NCBI GenBank assembly: GCA_002633005.1
Contig: NMRA01000110.1
Coordinates: 622,448 to 686,447 of the forward strand
Direction of reading: 5' to 3'
Source: Phoronis australis
Taxonomy: Eukaryota > Phoronida > Phoronidae
Length of the DNA stretch: 64,000 nucleotides
Below the pieces are notes generated by a model. That model searched no databases. It saw nothing but the letters and a program-made list of their open reading frames with translations, and was not told the DNA's origin. The translations under genes and the position numbers were made by a program. Shown one piece after another: positions 20,049 through 32,554 of this stretch (within the stretch, counting starts at the first letter, position 1; the number at the start of each line of letters is the position of its first letter).

Positions 20049-23000
20049 CTGGACCACATTTTATCCGAATTTGTGTCCCTTTCTTTGGGAGCAACCGTCA
20101 CGGCATCTTTAATTCTGGTATTACGAATTCCATCTCATCTCAGGAACATAGAGGTGAGACATTTTGTTGTGTATACAGATTTCTTTTCACCCTAATTAAG
20201 CTGTGTCCATTGCCTAACCGAAAACTCTACAGTGTCGACGTTTGCAAAATATCAAAATGTCCACCGTTCCAGAAATTCGAACCATCCCCCCAGGAAATGG
20301 CTGGCTACGGGCCTGATCACTCATCCGAAATACCTCAGGTTTTTTCTTAGTCTCAAATTTTTGTGCATGTTAGAATTTCAATCATACTGCAAATAATGAG
20401 ACTGAAAAACAGGTGACTGAATTTCTACATAGCGTGGGTCTCAGATGGTATTTGTTGGTCCCAGGAAGCTGGAATTTAGTTTTGAGACCCTGGAATAGGA
20501 ACACTACACGTTTAACATTTCAAATTAAAGCTATTTTTCTTACGTAAGAAAACGATGTTTTCAGACATTTCCTTCTCCACTCATACAATTCGTTTTCTTA
20601 TCTTCTTTGAAATTATCAGCAACTCATTACCTGTAGCTTCTTCTTGAGATGGAGGTGAGAAAGTTGTAGATGATGTCACCACGGCAGCGACATAACAACA
20701 AGCCAGGGAAAGGTACATACAGCAGCGAGCGCTCGTTTGCCAAATATTCAGCGAAAACATTTAAAATTCGTTTAGATGTGTGGCCTGTTCGTAAAATCCA
20801 CTAGTAGCAGCCCTGACTCTTCAATGGTGAGTAAAATTCCATAACAGATCGTATTGATGTTCAACTATAAAATCGATGCGAGCAGTAATTAGATCTGCAA
20901 AGACAAAATGAAACAATAAACGTGTCCAAAAACTATCACCCTGAAACAAAAGACAGTGCAAAGTTAACGTTTCGGAGAATCTTACGCGAGTCTCAGGCTT
21001 GAGACATGGGAAAAACCGCTTGGAAATTTCGTCAAAATCCTGTAGGATTTGTTATATAACATGAACCCTTTTTAATTTTTATTTGACAAGACATCGCAAA
21101 CAATTATTTTCGTAGAGTTACCAATCTTTCTTCTTTGCTTCAGTTTAAGATGAATACGATTCTTTTGTCTAAAAATGTACCTAAAGTTTAGTTGCAACAA
21201 AGCAGTTTTTGCAAAATCCTAATTCTGCCGGCGTTCGCTAGATATCATCGAAATAGAATGGATTTTTAACAGATACGATTTTATTTTAAATTTTTTACAC
21301 GCTTAATTTACATGCATCTATTTATTTCGAACTCCAAATAAACTTCGCATTCTAAGAGATGACCAGTTTTTGAAGGAGTTAGTAGAAACTACATTTTCAC
21401 AATCAATATAATTGAAACGTTGCCTTTTTGAAATATCTAAGTAAAAATCGACTGTCAATAAAAGTATAAAATGTCGGAAGCTATTAGTCGAGACAAATCT
21501 ATTCAAGTCATTCTGGTGGAAATGTCGTTTTTTTGAAATGTACGTTGATAGTCATTTCAAAAGCATTTATCAAACTTCCTGTATTAAACTTTTGATAAAA
21601 TTGCTTGAAACTGGCCAAGGATTTTCCACAACGTTCATCGAGGTTTTTCTTAATCGTGAAGTTACGTTCAGCTTTGATGAACACTTCCTACAAGTTCAAC
21701 TAGACGGACGAGTCAAGTTACTAAATTATCGAAAGCAGAGTTGCACTAACAAAGAGCCTGGAAATGGAAGCTCATGGGTTTCTCAGCAAATAAGATTTTA
21801 AAATCAAGATAAAATACAGCATTAGTTGAAATTTCCTCGGTCATTAAACGGAATTTTTGTATCTTCTCTGTAGTATATGCTCCATTAGCCTAAACATTCG
21901 AAGCTGTGGCAATATCCGGACTTAGTAGGGACCTTTGGCAATTACAATTACCCTTTAGCTACGACTGCCCCTTACTAGGTCACCACTAGTCTGAGGGGCC
22001 CCAGCAGCAACAAAACCGTGTCTCAATTGTCATTGCGCCTGATTGTCACTATCCAACGACTTCCGTCTGAGACATCCTTTGTGACGACGAGACGAGGCAC
22101 CTGTTTCGTGCGAGGCCCTACTAAGCTGCAGCATTTTACACTAATGGATGGCCCATCATCCGGGCACCACAAATTTTAAATAGCCTCAAGCTGTATGAAC
22201 GTGACGAACGTCCCTAATCAACTTGTTATGGTTAATCAGGCACTTAAGACAAATCTAAAATTTTGCACGATTTGTTCATTGAAAGAGAGTATGGCTGAAT
22301 AGGAAGTCTCGTTTACCACCTTTGACCTGCCGGTACTGCCTACAGAGACAAAGCTGTAAACTACACTCTTTCACAGTGCAACGAAAGGTAATTTCAATGA
22401 GATAAAAATAACTCATGGGGTAATTTTCAGTACAGGTGGCGCTGTGTCAAAGAGTAAATTGTGTTGTATACAAAAAATCTTCCGGTTTGTGTAGGCCGTA
22501 CTTCATTCTCGTCTTTGGTAAAGGAGAATTAATTGTAGGTTTGAAATAGAAGCTGATTCGCAAATCTTTTTGTAATGATAGACAAACCGAGGTTTATATT
22601 GTGGTATTATTGCCCACGGTCGCCTAAAACCAGGCCGGTCTTGCTAAGTGGCCAGCGCACTGACATGAAAGTGATGAAGAAAGAATACAGACAATAGGCT
22701 AATTATTTTCATCGTCGTCAAGTTCAAGATTTCTAATGTTTGCCTGTGACTTGCCGACATTGGACCCTTCATGTATCTGTTTTTAGCTCATATCGGCAGT
22801 GGCAGTTTTGCAATATAAATACTAAAAGTTGTGTTTTGTAATTGTGAGAAATGACGTAAAAACAACTTGAACTTGATCATAAACCCCGCATGAGCTGTTG
22901 CAATTAATTTGTGGTTAATTTTCTGTTATGTCATGGATTTTAACATTATTTTCTTGTTGATAATGTATTTTTTCCCTTCCGTTATGTCTCAGAGATTTTC

Positions 23001-23350
23001 TCAGTTGAGGCATTGTCACGGTTTGGTTGGCTGGCCTACAGGGGCAGGAAAGCGAGTAGTCAGGGGACATAAATCTTAGTCACTATTGGTGACTGCATGC
23101 AGATGTGAGGATGACCAACGGTCTCGTTAGGGAAGCCTATGGAACTATTAATGACTGCAAACTAGGAAGAACACCACTTTCATTAGTACCAGTCGACAAT
23201 ACGTGCTCGTTTAGTTTTTTGTACGTGATCACTTCAGTGTATTATCTTACTTAGATCCGGTCAGACTTCCTCAAGCGGGTTTTTGACGTAAAACCGGACA
23301 TTATGCTAGTTGTAAATTTATAACATGAAAAAAATACCACGAGATCATTC

Positions 23351-25077
23351 CAGCTTTTAATAATTGGTTTTCTTCCTTGAGCTAACTCTCGAACTGATGG
23401 TCTTGTCGCCTAAAGACGTACTATACAGAAACAGCGACCGCCAGAGGGCACCATCTGACGGCGAAGCAATAACGCGGGAGAGCTTGTTTTCTGAGATGTA
23501 CATAATTGTTAGTTTTTGAATTTGACTGCAGTTATTTGCGTTAGAAGCATCGGTAGCAAGCGGGTTGGCTCGGATTCCTGCTGTGGTTATAGTTGGTACA
23601 ATGAATCTCGCTTTCCTTGCATCTGCAAGGAGTTGTGTAGGCTGCAACTCGATATCCGAGCACTTTCTTCGATCACACATTTGGAAAATCGCCAGAGCAA
23701 TATGAGTCATTGCTATGAATAAACGCGCGTGACGCTGTTAGCGCAGACAACGAAGGTATTCGATAGCTGTCGGACGTGTCGACAGAGCTCCCTATTCAGC
23801 GTTAGACGGGAAACTGCCGACACTCGTTTTGTTTCAGTAAGTTTACGCTATCACTAATCTGAAATGAAACTTTGTAAAGATTAAGTTTGAATCATGTTAT
23901 CATCCACGATACTGTTTTAAGCTGCACCGATCTTGAGACTTCTACTTTGGAATTAACTGAGGAACAATGTTGCAGAGGAACGCGTACGCGTTGCCCCCAG
24001 GTGTTGTATAGGCCTATATAGAAATGTTTGTTGAAGAATGCTGTCAAGTTTTTCGAAAAGTAGAATGTTCCTTTCAGAGTTGTATTTTGTGTATAACAAT
24101 GTCTTTTGATAAACGAAGTAAGAGTGTGAATTTCATGTGTTGCGTCTTTCTACATGGGTCATGGTAGGCCCTATTAATTTTGTACTTTAATAAGTAACTA
24201 GTAGGCCTACTTGTGTTAATGTTGTTTTCTTGTCCTATTTTCCTGTACCGATGCATAGTAAACATTTTATTTAGTTGCTTACTTTCTAAGCCTTATTACA
24301 AACTAGCTAGCCTTGGTGTAAAGCTGTTTGTCTTCATAGTGCTAGTTGTCTTGGTGGCTAGACGTAACTTACGTGCAAATTAAAGATATTACACTTCATG
24401 CACTGTTAGGTATTGATTCAAAATGTTCCACTTTTGCATCAGGGACTGTCAAAAAGCAGACTGATTTTTGTGAAATAATCACAGTTGCATCAAATGAAAA
24501 GGAAATGATAATTTAGAAAATAACTATGACAAAGATTTTGAGATTTTATTTGTAGCATTCATATCATACTAAATTTAATCATGTTATGTAATTGATCGCG
24601 TGGTTTTTCTTTGAATGTACTTTCCTTTTGTTCTAAATTTTACAATAAAAGCATAATAACTTGAACTTATTAATGGCAGATTGGTTAAAGTCAGCAACTA
24701 AATTCAATTTAAATTCTGCTTTCAGAAAATATACACTTTCGCTGAGGGTTAAATTTTACAGTTTTACAGATATTTGGCTAAATGTACAGATATGTCAATA
24801 GGGTCCTATATAACCTTAAAATGGTTGTTGTTAAATGTTAATAAGAACGAATACAAACAACAGTCAACGTTTTGCTCTGATAAAAAACCGCAGCCGTTGA
24901 ATTTGCATTAACTTGCCTAGGACTGTTTTAGTCCCACGTACGACGAAGTGAATGACCTTTGATAATGATAAGCCCCAGTTTAATGTCTATCGCTTATCAA
25001 AGGTTAGTTCATTGAAAAACACAGGTATGATGCTGAAATATGTCTTGAGTGATTATAATTATTTTTGTCTACAGGGC
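23351..25077. other. Flank and likely promoter/5' UTR region of the TRIM gene
   Basis: The TRIM coding exon starts with a strong acceptor at 25073-25074, so at least one non-coding exon should lie upstream, possibly in the more CpG-rich part at 23390-23830. I cannot identify the donor. The 117-aa minus-strand frame at 23357-23710 lacks recognisable homology. Confidence 0.35.
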
Positions 25078-26688
25078 ATGGCGTCAAACGATCCAGTTGC
25101 CCAGCTGCGTCGACTGGTAGAGTGCCCCGTGTGTTTTGAGCGATCCAGTGATCAGAGGGTTTTGCCATGTCTTCACTCATTCTGCAAAGACTGCTTGAAC
25201 AGTCACATGATAGAACAGGGGCGAAGTGGTGAATTTCCATGTCCGCTGTGCAAAACAAAATTTCCTGTACCAAGAGAACTTGCTAGTGGCTTCAAGCATA
25301 ACTTTTTTCATGCTGGTATCTGTAACATTGTTTCGAATTATGACAGCATGAATAAAATGCATTGTTCAGTTCATGGAGACCGGCTTTTGGAAATTTACTG
25401 TGAACAGTGCAAGGTGGCCATATGTTCACGATGCGCAACTTCACGTCATAATCAACACAAACTGAAAGATTTAGACGTTGCTGCAAAAGACGCCATTGAG
25501 GTGATGCGTGATTTGTTGAAACCTTGGCGAGATGTTACGCAGCACTGGGAAATGTTGCGTGATAAACGACAGCAAGTTGCACAAAGTTATGCCCAGCAAC
25601 AAAATGCTTGTAAGAATGAGATAAAACGTGTATACAGTGATTTCCTGGCAGAGATCACTCGTCAAGTCAGGGTTAATGAAGAGAAAGCTATTGCAGAGTT
25701 GGAAAAACAAGTAGAGGCGGCGAGAAAACAGGCAGAAGGTGCTTGTGATGAGGCTGAACTGAACAGGGCGAAGTTTGCTAGAGTATATGATTATGTAAAT
25801 AATGTTCTTGAGTCATGTCATGACGCTGAGAAACTGCAACAATTCAATGAGATTAAATCACTTCTTGAAAACTTGAATATTGATCAAATCCAGAAGCGGG
25901 TTGAAAAATCAGCCTTTGAAATACAACCTGCCACAATTGAAGTTCCAAATGTAGCTGTGAATATTATGAAAAAAATGGAAGACGAAAATATTTCATCCAA
26001 TTTTTTAGAAAATTTTGCCTCAGTTGTTGCAGTTTCCAGTAAATCACCTGTCCACCGTGTGACCCCTCAACTGACTGTTAAACATGTTCAACTTGAGCGG
26101 AGATTTAGCAGTCTGCTTGAGCGGAGATTTAGCAGTCGGCTTGAGCGGAGATTTGGCAGTCGGCTTGCGCCGAGATTAAGCAGTCAGCTTGAGCGGGTAT
26201 TTAGCACTCTGCTTGAGGGGGAGAGGAGAGGCAGTTGTAATGGGCTGGCAGTTGGTGATGGGGTGGTGGTTGTAACGGACATGAAGAACCACGATGTCAA
26301 TGTATTTAATAGAAACAACTTGTCATTCAAATTCACGTTAAACACCGCCCAGCATCAACTGCAGAACCCTCTTGATGTGACATGTAATAGACTTGGTGAG
26401 ATCTTCATCACCCACCGTGGCATTCAGGGTGTTGTGAAGTATAACGCCAGAGGTCAACAGGTGAAGGTCTACCCAGGTGTGTATAAAGGTGAGGGGTACA
26501 TTACATGTCACACAGACCAGCTGATAGTGGCGGATACACAGGGTGGACGGGTGTTGTACACCGACTTTGATTGTGAGGTACATCATGAAATAGACGCCCG
26601 CTCCCTGGGTCTGAGTGAGTTCTCACCATACTATATATGTGTGGATGAAAACACTGGACATGTGGTGGTGAGCCAGNTTGTGAAATAA
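25078..26688 (+). CDS. TRIM2/3-like RING, B-box, coiled-coil, NHL protein; 3' end cut at an N
   Basis: The start is ATG 25078 in context GGCATGG, just after an acceptor (TTTTTGTCTACAG, exon from 25075). The ATG at 24952 lies in intron sequence. Residues 16-58 form a C3HC4 RING (C16, C19, C31, H33, C36, C39, C55, C58), predicting E3 ubiquitin ligase activity. Residues 96-127 form a B-box 2 (C96, H99, C108, C111, C116, C119, H124, H127). Residues ~150-290 are coiled-coil. From residue 339 there are five 8-aa repeats (LERRFSSL, LERRFSSR and variants) where TRIM2/3 has a filamin domain. NHL blades begin near 390 (GLAVGDGVVVVTDMKNHDVNVF), but only about half a propeller is present. The frame ends VVVSQ, N (26677), VK, stop. 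The N is probably a contig join, so the true C-terminus is uncertain. Confidence 0.85.
   Translation: MASNDPVAQLRRLVECPVCFERSSDQRVLPCLHSFCKDCLNSHMIEQGRSGEFPCPLCKTKFPVPRELASGFKHNFFHAGICNIVSNYDSMNKMHCSVHGDRLLEIYCEQCKVAICSRCATSRHNQHKLKDLDVAAKDAIEVMRDLLKPWRDVTQHWEMLRDKRQQVAQSYAQQQNACKNEIKRVYSDFLAEITRQVRVNEEKAIAELEKQVEAARKQAEGACDEAELNRAKFARVYDYVNNVLESCHDAEKLQQFNEIKSLLENLNIDQIQKRVEKSAFEIQPATIEVPNVAVNIMKKMEDENISSNFLENFASVVAVSSKSPVHRVTPQLTVKHVQLERRFSSLLERRFSSRLERRFGSRLAPRLSSQLERVFSTLLEGERRGSCNGLAVGDGVVVVTDMKNHDVNVFNRNNLSFKFTLNTAQHQLQNPLDVTCNRLGEIFITHRGIQGVVKYNARGQQVKVYPGVYKGEGYITCHTDQLIVADTQGGRVLYTDFDCEVHHEIDARSLGLSEFSPYYICVDENTGHVVVSQXVK
26092..26211 (+). repeat. In-frame 24-bp tandem repeats within the TRIM gene
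   Basis: Five copies of a CTTGAGCGGAGATTTAGCAG-type unit encode 8-aa LERRFSSL-like repeats, followed by a partial LEGERRG. The last copies are more diverged (LAPRLSSQ, LERVFSTL). They form a basic linker between the coiled coil and the NHL part. Confidence 0.85.
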
Positions 26689-26770
26689 ATGCTTGAAATT
26701 CTTGAAGTCTGTATATAACTTTGTGTGCAGATGACAAAGTAATATTGGACGTATTTTATTTAAAATTTCG

Positions 26771-26776
26771 AATAAA
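26771..26776 (+). terminator. Polyadenylation signal downstream of the TRIM gene
   Basis: AATAAA 83 bp after the annotated stop. It suggests that the DNA right of the N at 26677 is the genuine 3' UTR of this or a closely related TRIM gene. Confidence 0.5.
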
Positions 26777-26779
26777 AGT

Positions 26780-29700
26780 TTGACAAAAATCAGCATATTT
26801 GTACCTGAAGGTCTCGTGCATTTGAATGATCATTGTAGTTACACTGTAAAATACGTGCGTTTACCTTTTTACAGACCCGTTTTACCTGTGCGTAGTTGTG
26901 CGCGGCGACATTTTATCATCTTAAAACGCACTTTCTCACTTCTGTGTTCGAGTGAAACATGTGTTGTAAAGATTGTGCCCTGTTCTCTATTTTCAATACC
27001 AAAATTCTATTCACGACGTCAATAACATCATATTTCTATGAAATAACTGTGATCATAGTGTTCGTTTTCATTGAAATTGTCGCTCTTGAAATTCTTAATC
27101 AATATTATTGGATACTTGAGATTTTCATCATCATCAAAACAAAATCTATCATTTTCTCCCGGACAAACGCAACGTGGGATTGAGTGGGATGAAATTGTTG
27201 AACTTACAAGCTTTAACAGAGCTATGAAACACAAGATTGATCATTGTATTTCACGATTTAATTAGAAATCTCCAATTACCGCCATTATTTGCCAGACATT
27301 CGCTTGAAATACTCTCCCACGTACTGATGCTGGGATGAAGCGCAGCAAACAAAACGTTTGCCTACGACGTTAGAATTTGTAAAGTTCGATTCCCACCTGA
27401 GGCTGATCTCGGAAAGTGATTCTTCTCGACTATAGTGTTATGTTAGTTGTTCATGTGATTAATTAAAATTTAATCGAAAAAAAAAATGTTTTGATTTCAG
27501 AAACGGCCTTGTATCCTTGCACATGAAGTCACACCTCTAAATCAATGAAAAACTGATTATTCACGCCCTTTATCGATTCATTAAAAACAAACGAATTTTG
27601 AACGTCTGGTGAAGTGTAAAGATAATCTTGATTGACATGCGTACTGCTGACAACAAACAAAATTCACTACCTCTTAACGCACCTTGTGGAATGGGCTTCC
27701 ACAGTGGCGGTGTTGGGAGTTTTTATAGGTGGGCCCAGGTGAGAAAATGTACCCCTCATCTACAATGTTTTTTTGCGGCATATCGTGAATATAATCTGCC
27801 AATATTGTCTGGACAGCTTACACGTTACAACAAGCAAAACACAAGGAATCGATATTTTTTTATCCTCCTCAGAGCCAAAAAGGACGCTTCTGGAAATTTT
27901 TGATTGAACACATTGTGCCACCCACTCTATATCCAATCACATATGGAATAATTGTTTGGACAGTTAGAGTTTGCACAAATTTAAAAATGTAACAAAAAAG
28001 CTATACGAAATTTTAACGAATCACCCAAGCTTACCATCTTATGTTGTCCCATTTCAAACTGGACCCTCTCTCGGCAGTTCGGGGAAATCTCCGTTTATCT
28101 CTCTATACATGTAAGTTCAACACTGCCATTCACAAAGGGAAGCTCAGATTCCAAATTTATCAAAAACACATAACGTTCGTGCAATAAATACTTTGCTTTT
28201 TGACTTAGGTAAAAGAATTGCCATTTAAACAAACAAGCAGGAGATCAAAAAAGGAACCTAGTTATGAAATCACGGCAAACGTATTGCTCACTTAATCAAT
28301 TGTTGGTTTCTGATTTACATTTTTATATATCAGAGGCCCAAGTAGCAAAGTTCACTAAACGTTCTTTGTCAATCTGAAATAAGCCCCACACCGATGAATG
28401 TCGGACAGCTCTACAAAGTGTCCCACAATGTTCTCACAATTCAAATGACAATATAATGTTTATTGACTAAGGAACTAGATTGGTGGTATAAATTTATAAA
28501 CCGTTGATCAAAAAAAATTTAAGTCCTTAAATAAATGAAATGAAATTTATTTCTCGTTAGCTTGGAAAAGTTGTCTTTGGGCTTCCTTGATGTTTTTAGT
28601 TGTGTTGCGCAATGATTTTTTGTTCTTCAAAACCGAATCGTTTGCTTGCTATTCCTGTGCATACTACACAGACGGGGCACTTCATGACTGACGCACCCAC
28701 GTTAAAAATTAGATTTAACTATGCAGTAGGCCCACACAGAATCTCAGTGATCCACGAGAACTGAATTTGAACTCCAGGCGTTGAAATACGAACATTTTTG
28801 GGACACGCTCTGTATCATTTTCCCCAGCCACCAAAAACTGGACTATTGTCCGGTTTTCAAAAAGGGATTTTAAAACAGCCCCAAAGGCACTACACCACGG
28901 ACCTCGGAACATCACCTTTTTAAAAAATCCTTCAAAAATGAAGCTTTCCCGAAACTGGATCACAATAAATGCTATTAGAGCCAGCACAGACGGATACGTA
29001 CGAGCTAGGCTACCTGTCTCACGTGAATCATAGCTGAGCTGACCAGCGACTAACTTCAGTTCATAGAGTTTCGCCCTGTCACTCATTTTTTTTCCATAAA
29101 GTTGATTGTTGAACACAAGTTTGGTCAACAAGGCTTCTAAAATTAAAATAAAACCGATTTTTCTACGTTATACATGGAGAGCAATGACGGTCTTTGATCC
29201 TGGTACATAAATCCCTAAAGCTGCGCATCATACCAACAACCGCTGATCAGGTTTCTCGGGGGATCGCAATTAAATTTCAATATTCGCGTGAAACGGCACG
29301 TAACCACCAATTTAGTGCATATAACATAAAAATGGGTGACGAGGCATTTTAAAGCATTCAGCACTCATACAACTGTTGATAACCTAGTTCACACTAATCT
29401 TTGCATATCAGAGAATGGGGGATAAGGCATTTCAAAGTAGGTGGCACTCATAAAACTGTTAATAACCCAGTTTTCTCCAATCTTATCGTTTCGGTACACG
29501 AACAAGTACGAGTATTCCCATAGTCTGAAATAGGATCTTAACAAAAAGTGCTGAACAAATTCCGAATTTTGACCCTTGCATTTATCTTTTTCACAATTAG
29601 TGCGTTTACTTCAATTTAAAATATGGAAACGATGAATTCAATTATCATATTGAATTAGGGAAGATAATTATAAATTGATTGCAGACACACAGTAAATATG

Positions 29701-30064
29701 TTGAACAAATAAGCTGAATAAATTTCACTCATGAACGAATTAATGTTAATTAAATAACAGTAAATAATATGCTACTGTTGGATGAGTAACTAAACTTTTA
29801 CACAGAATTACAAACATAGATGTCAATGGTGTAATCAAGGTAATGATTGGTTCCCTTACCGATATTACAAACAAATCATTTATTGTGTTCGTTTGGTATT
29901 ACGTCGTGTTAACATGGTGTTGGGGGCGAATTTCTGTTTTTGTAATATTAAGACTACGCTGTACAGATATCGAGAGCCAAAATAGACGAGGCAATATTAA
30001 TGGTCTAACTTTTGAAGACAATTTCCACCCCGGCCAATCCAGGACCGTCAACGCCTGGAAGGCG
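26780..30064. other. Intergenic, nothing convincing
   Basis: Contains a SINE-like piece (27325-27430) and a diverged ~100-bp direct duplication at 29330-29500 (blocks with GGCATTT..AA and CTGTT.ATAACC.AGTT). The 138-aa minus-strand frame at 28715-29131 has no recognisable homology. Confidence 0.4.
27325..27430 (+). repeat. tRNA-derived SINE-like repeat (copy 1)
   Basis: Contains a B-box-like AGTTCGATTCCCACC followed by TGAGGCTGATCTCGGAAAGTGATT and TTCTCG. The segment at 55735-55810 has the same order of blocks (GGCTTGAATCTGAGC, GGTCTCAGTAAATCACTTTCTCG). Confidence 0.4.
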
Positions 30065-30375
30065 ATGGAGAACGAAATTTGTTGCGAGAAGCGAAGCCAG
30101 GCAAGGTGAGTAAATTTGATGAGTTTTCGTTGTTTTTACTTCCAATGTGAGAACAGAGACATGAGTTCAAGGCGTAACATAATGAGGAAGGAAAGGTAGA
30201 GGTTTACATCAAGCACTATTTTAGTTTCAGATATTTTCATCAATTAATTTATTTTCTTTTTAGGAAACAAGTTCACTGTTATTGGTGTGAGGCGATCTTC
30301 AACGAACACGTTAATCACGGCGTGAACGCACACCCTGCCGGACATATACTTTTAGACGAAACCAATGGGTTCTAA
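30065..30375 (+). CDS. Possible small two-exon gene, 50-aa Cys/His peptide
   Basis: Exon 1, 30065-30105, starts GCGATGG. Its donor is AAG/GTGAGT. Exon 2, 30264-30375, follows a good pyrimidine-rich acceptor (TTTTCTTTTTAG). Spliced, it reads MENEICCEKRSQARKQ, then HCYWCEAIFNEH, NHGVNAHPAGH, and stops after ETNGF. The C-x2-C-x14-H-x3-H spacing resembles a C2H2-type zinc site. The frame is also open upstream of this ATG (from 29843), so more coding sequence is possible. AATAAA lies at 30636-30641. I do not recognise the protein. C2H2 finger remains lie about 1.1 kb away on the other strand. Confidence 0.35.
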
Positions 30376-30635
30376 ACTAAGACTCACTCAGCAATTGTTC
30401 CATGTGGCGCGTGAGCCAGGAGTAAACAAAGTGTTGCTGCATATGAAAGCGAGTGTCGAATCTTCTTACAAAATTTAATTGTGGCAGCAAAGGAAAAAAA
30501 CAAATACGTTAGTGAAGTCAAAGAATGATGATGAGCTGCCCATGGGGGGGAGTGGGAGAGTAGTGACTCAAAGATTGCCCCTCATGAACGTCTGGGATTT
30601 AAAAAATTGCCAGAAGTTGTGTTAGCTATTTTGCT

Positions 30636-30641
30636 AATAAA
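30636..30641 (+). terminator. Candidate polyadenylation signal for the small two-exon gene
   Basis: AATAAA about 260 bp after the candidate stop at 30375. It is only as good as the gene call. Confidence 0.3.
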
Positions 30642-31479
30642 ATGGGTGGGATTTCGTTTGATGTTTTACTGATATTATCGATGCATAAATGAACAGATTG
30701 AGTTGTGGCACTGGTGTGGCTTGGATATACAACGTATGGTACATTTTGTTTGACTCTTCTGTTCTGTTCAGTTCATGATCTCCAGTTTAATGTGACATTG
30801 AAAAAAAGTGAGACGCGTAATAATACACCTACTATGTTGTGATTTTCTCAAAAACTTAGTTAAAATGTTGTCTTTAACATCACTTCAAGACACCATGTAG
30901 TGATTACACAGGAAATCAACAACAAAATTAAAGCAATTCTATAATAGTTAATCTTTTATCACACATACCTCAAAATTGGTCATACAGAAAAAAGATGTGA
31001 AATATTGCTTTAGGGAAATCAAGATTACAAATCCATTGCACATTTCCTGCGAGTTATTTTTGAAATGTTTTATACTAAATAATCACTGAATCATAAAAAA
31101 TCGGACTGGTTGATAGTATAAAGTTCTCTCACATGGATCAACAACAATATCAAAGCAATTTCTACAATAATCGCAGACATATAGTTTTCCTTTAAAAAAC
31201 TAATTGGTTATAACAATTGTATGTAAGTATCACCCAATGATATATAGTGTGGCCATTTGAATATGTCCAAACACTATAAAGATGCATTGGTTCTCTCTGT
31301 TGAAATAACACAAATACAAAAAGAAACTTCAGGAAAAAAGGATCACAACAAAACGTCAAAATACTATCACATCAGACAACTACCAACCATAAACTCTGTA
31401 AATCTGAATAAAGTTTAGCGACTTAACAATTTTGACTACTTGACTTAATGATTTCCTTCATGTCGATTCTGGTTCTCAT

Positions 31480-32360
31480 GCCTGTGGAAGAGGGCAAGAA
31501 AAAGAAGTGTACTCAGGCTCACTCTTTCTGTGAAACATTGATCGCAGATAAGACACTGAATCAACTTGATTCCCGAGCACTATGCTTCATGTTGTGTTTT
31601 CTTATGTAGGTAAAAAAATCTTGCCCCATGCAACACGTCAATCACAGGGGTGGTAAAGGTTTTGCTTGCTGCTGAGTGTCACTGTGTTTTATTGTCAAGT
31701 GGTTATACAAAGGTTTCTTCCTGAACGAAGCTCCACAACATGATATATGATTTGTAACATGCAGCAGTTGTTGAAGGACTCGTCGTGTGGCTACAGTTCA
31801 ACTGAAGAATCAAACGCAATTAATCATATTTGTTAGGCTAACTCTCACACAGAAATCATGAAAAACGATGAAAGTATAATGAACAATCGTCCTGTCAACT
31901 AATTCATTGTCCGTATTATTCTACAATTATTGATATAACACCGTGACTTGAACGATTATTTAGGAAAATGCAAATGCCAGGTTCAACAACGATTTCAATT
32001 AATTTGAATCCTTATCCATATTGCCATTGTTATCAATATCAAATCGTAGTTAAATTGAATGTACATATATATTCTTAATTTCTAACGTACAGTTTCTTTG
32101 ACGTAATCTTTTTGAGGAATGAGCATCGGTAGGTTTTACTCTAGTGTTCCGCGTATAATCGACTACATGTACGTCTTACCCGATGAAGGTGTATTTTCAT
32201 ATCCCAACACATGTATAAGCGTTGTCTGACATAAAGTTGGTAATTCTGACTGATGCAACCGGGCAAACTGAATTACTAATTTTTCGCGGCTTGACACGTT
32301 GCACATGTGAGCAACTTTACATTCATTCCCATGTATTCTATCCGAATTTGTCTCCACGTG
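31480..32360 (-). pseudogene. C2H2 zinc-finger gene remnants
   Basis: On the minus strand, from about 31770, I read SCCGASFRKKPLYNHLTIKH, a C2H2-like finger lacking the first Cys, then a stop. DFFTYIRKHNMKHS follows. In another frame comes CLICDQCFTERVSLSTL, which matches C-x2-C-x3-F-x5-L exactly. A further frame at 32163-32357 has CKVAHMCNVSSREKLV and looks like more distant finger debris. Stops and frame changes show it is not a working gene. Confidence 0.45.
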
Positions 32361-32554
32361 AGTTTAGTTTTTTAGGCTATTATCCGAACAAGAAAAACAA
32401 ATACTTGAGCACGACATCTAATATGAGTAACTTAAAGGTATATTTCGCTCATTTTATCTTTAATTGCTTTTTTCGCAAAAGTGAAAATTAAACCTACATT
32501 ACGTTCGCTTTTAGGTAATTGTTTTACATGTATGAGCATTTGAGTAGAGGCCAC

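Larger units (their letters stand above)
18266..23350. other. Intergenic, repeat remnants only
   Basis: No gene is recognised. It contains degenerate TTCACTATTCCGAAGG-type repeats (18980-19100 and 19775-19870) and an element end at 19985-20045 shared with 43318-43375. At 20291-20310 there is a GGCTGGCTACGGGCCTG sequence also seen at 45570-45590, like a transposon terminal repeat. The open frames at 21318-21801 match nothing known. Confidence 0.45.

Noticed and set aside
23357-23710. 117-aa minus-strand ORF upstream of the TRIM gene
   Set aside because: Low-complexity composition, no homology, and it overlaps a likely promoter region.
24952-25077. Upstream ATG extending the TRIM protein by 42 residues
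   Set aside because: The interval ends in a textbook acceptor (TTTTTGTCTACAG). The residues before MASNDP resemble translated intron, and the RING begins at the expected distance from the later ATG.
28715-29131. 138-aa minus-strand ORF
   Set aside because: No homology recognised, starts at a non-ATG codon, and no exon signals.
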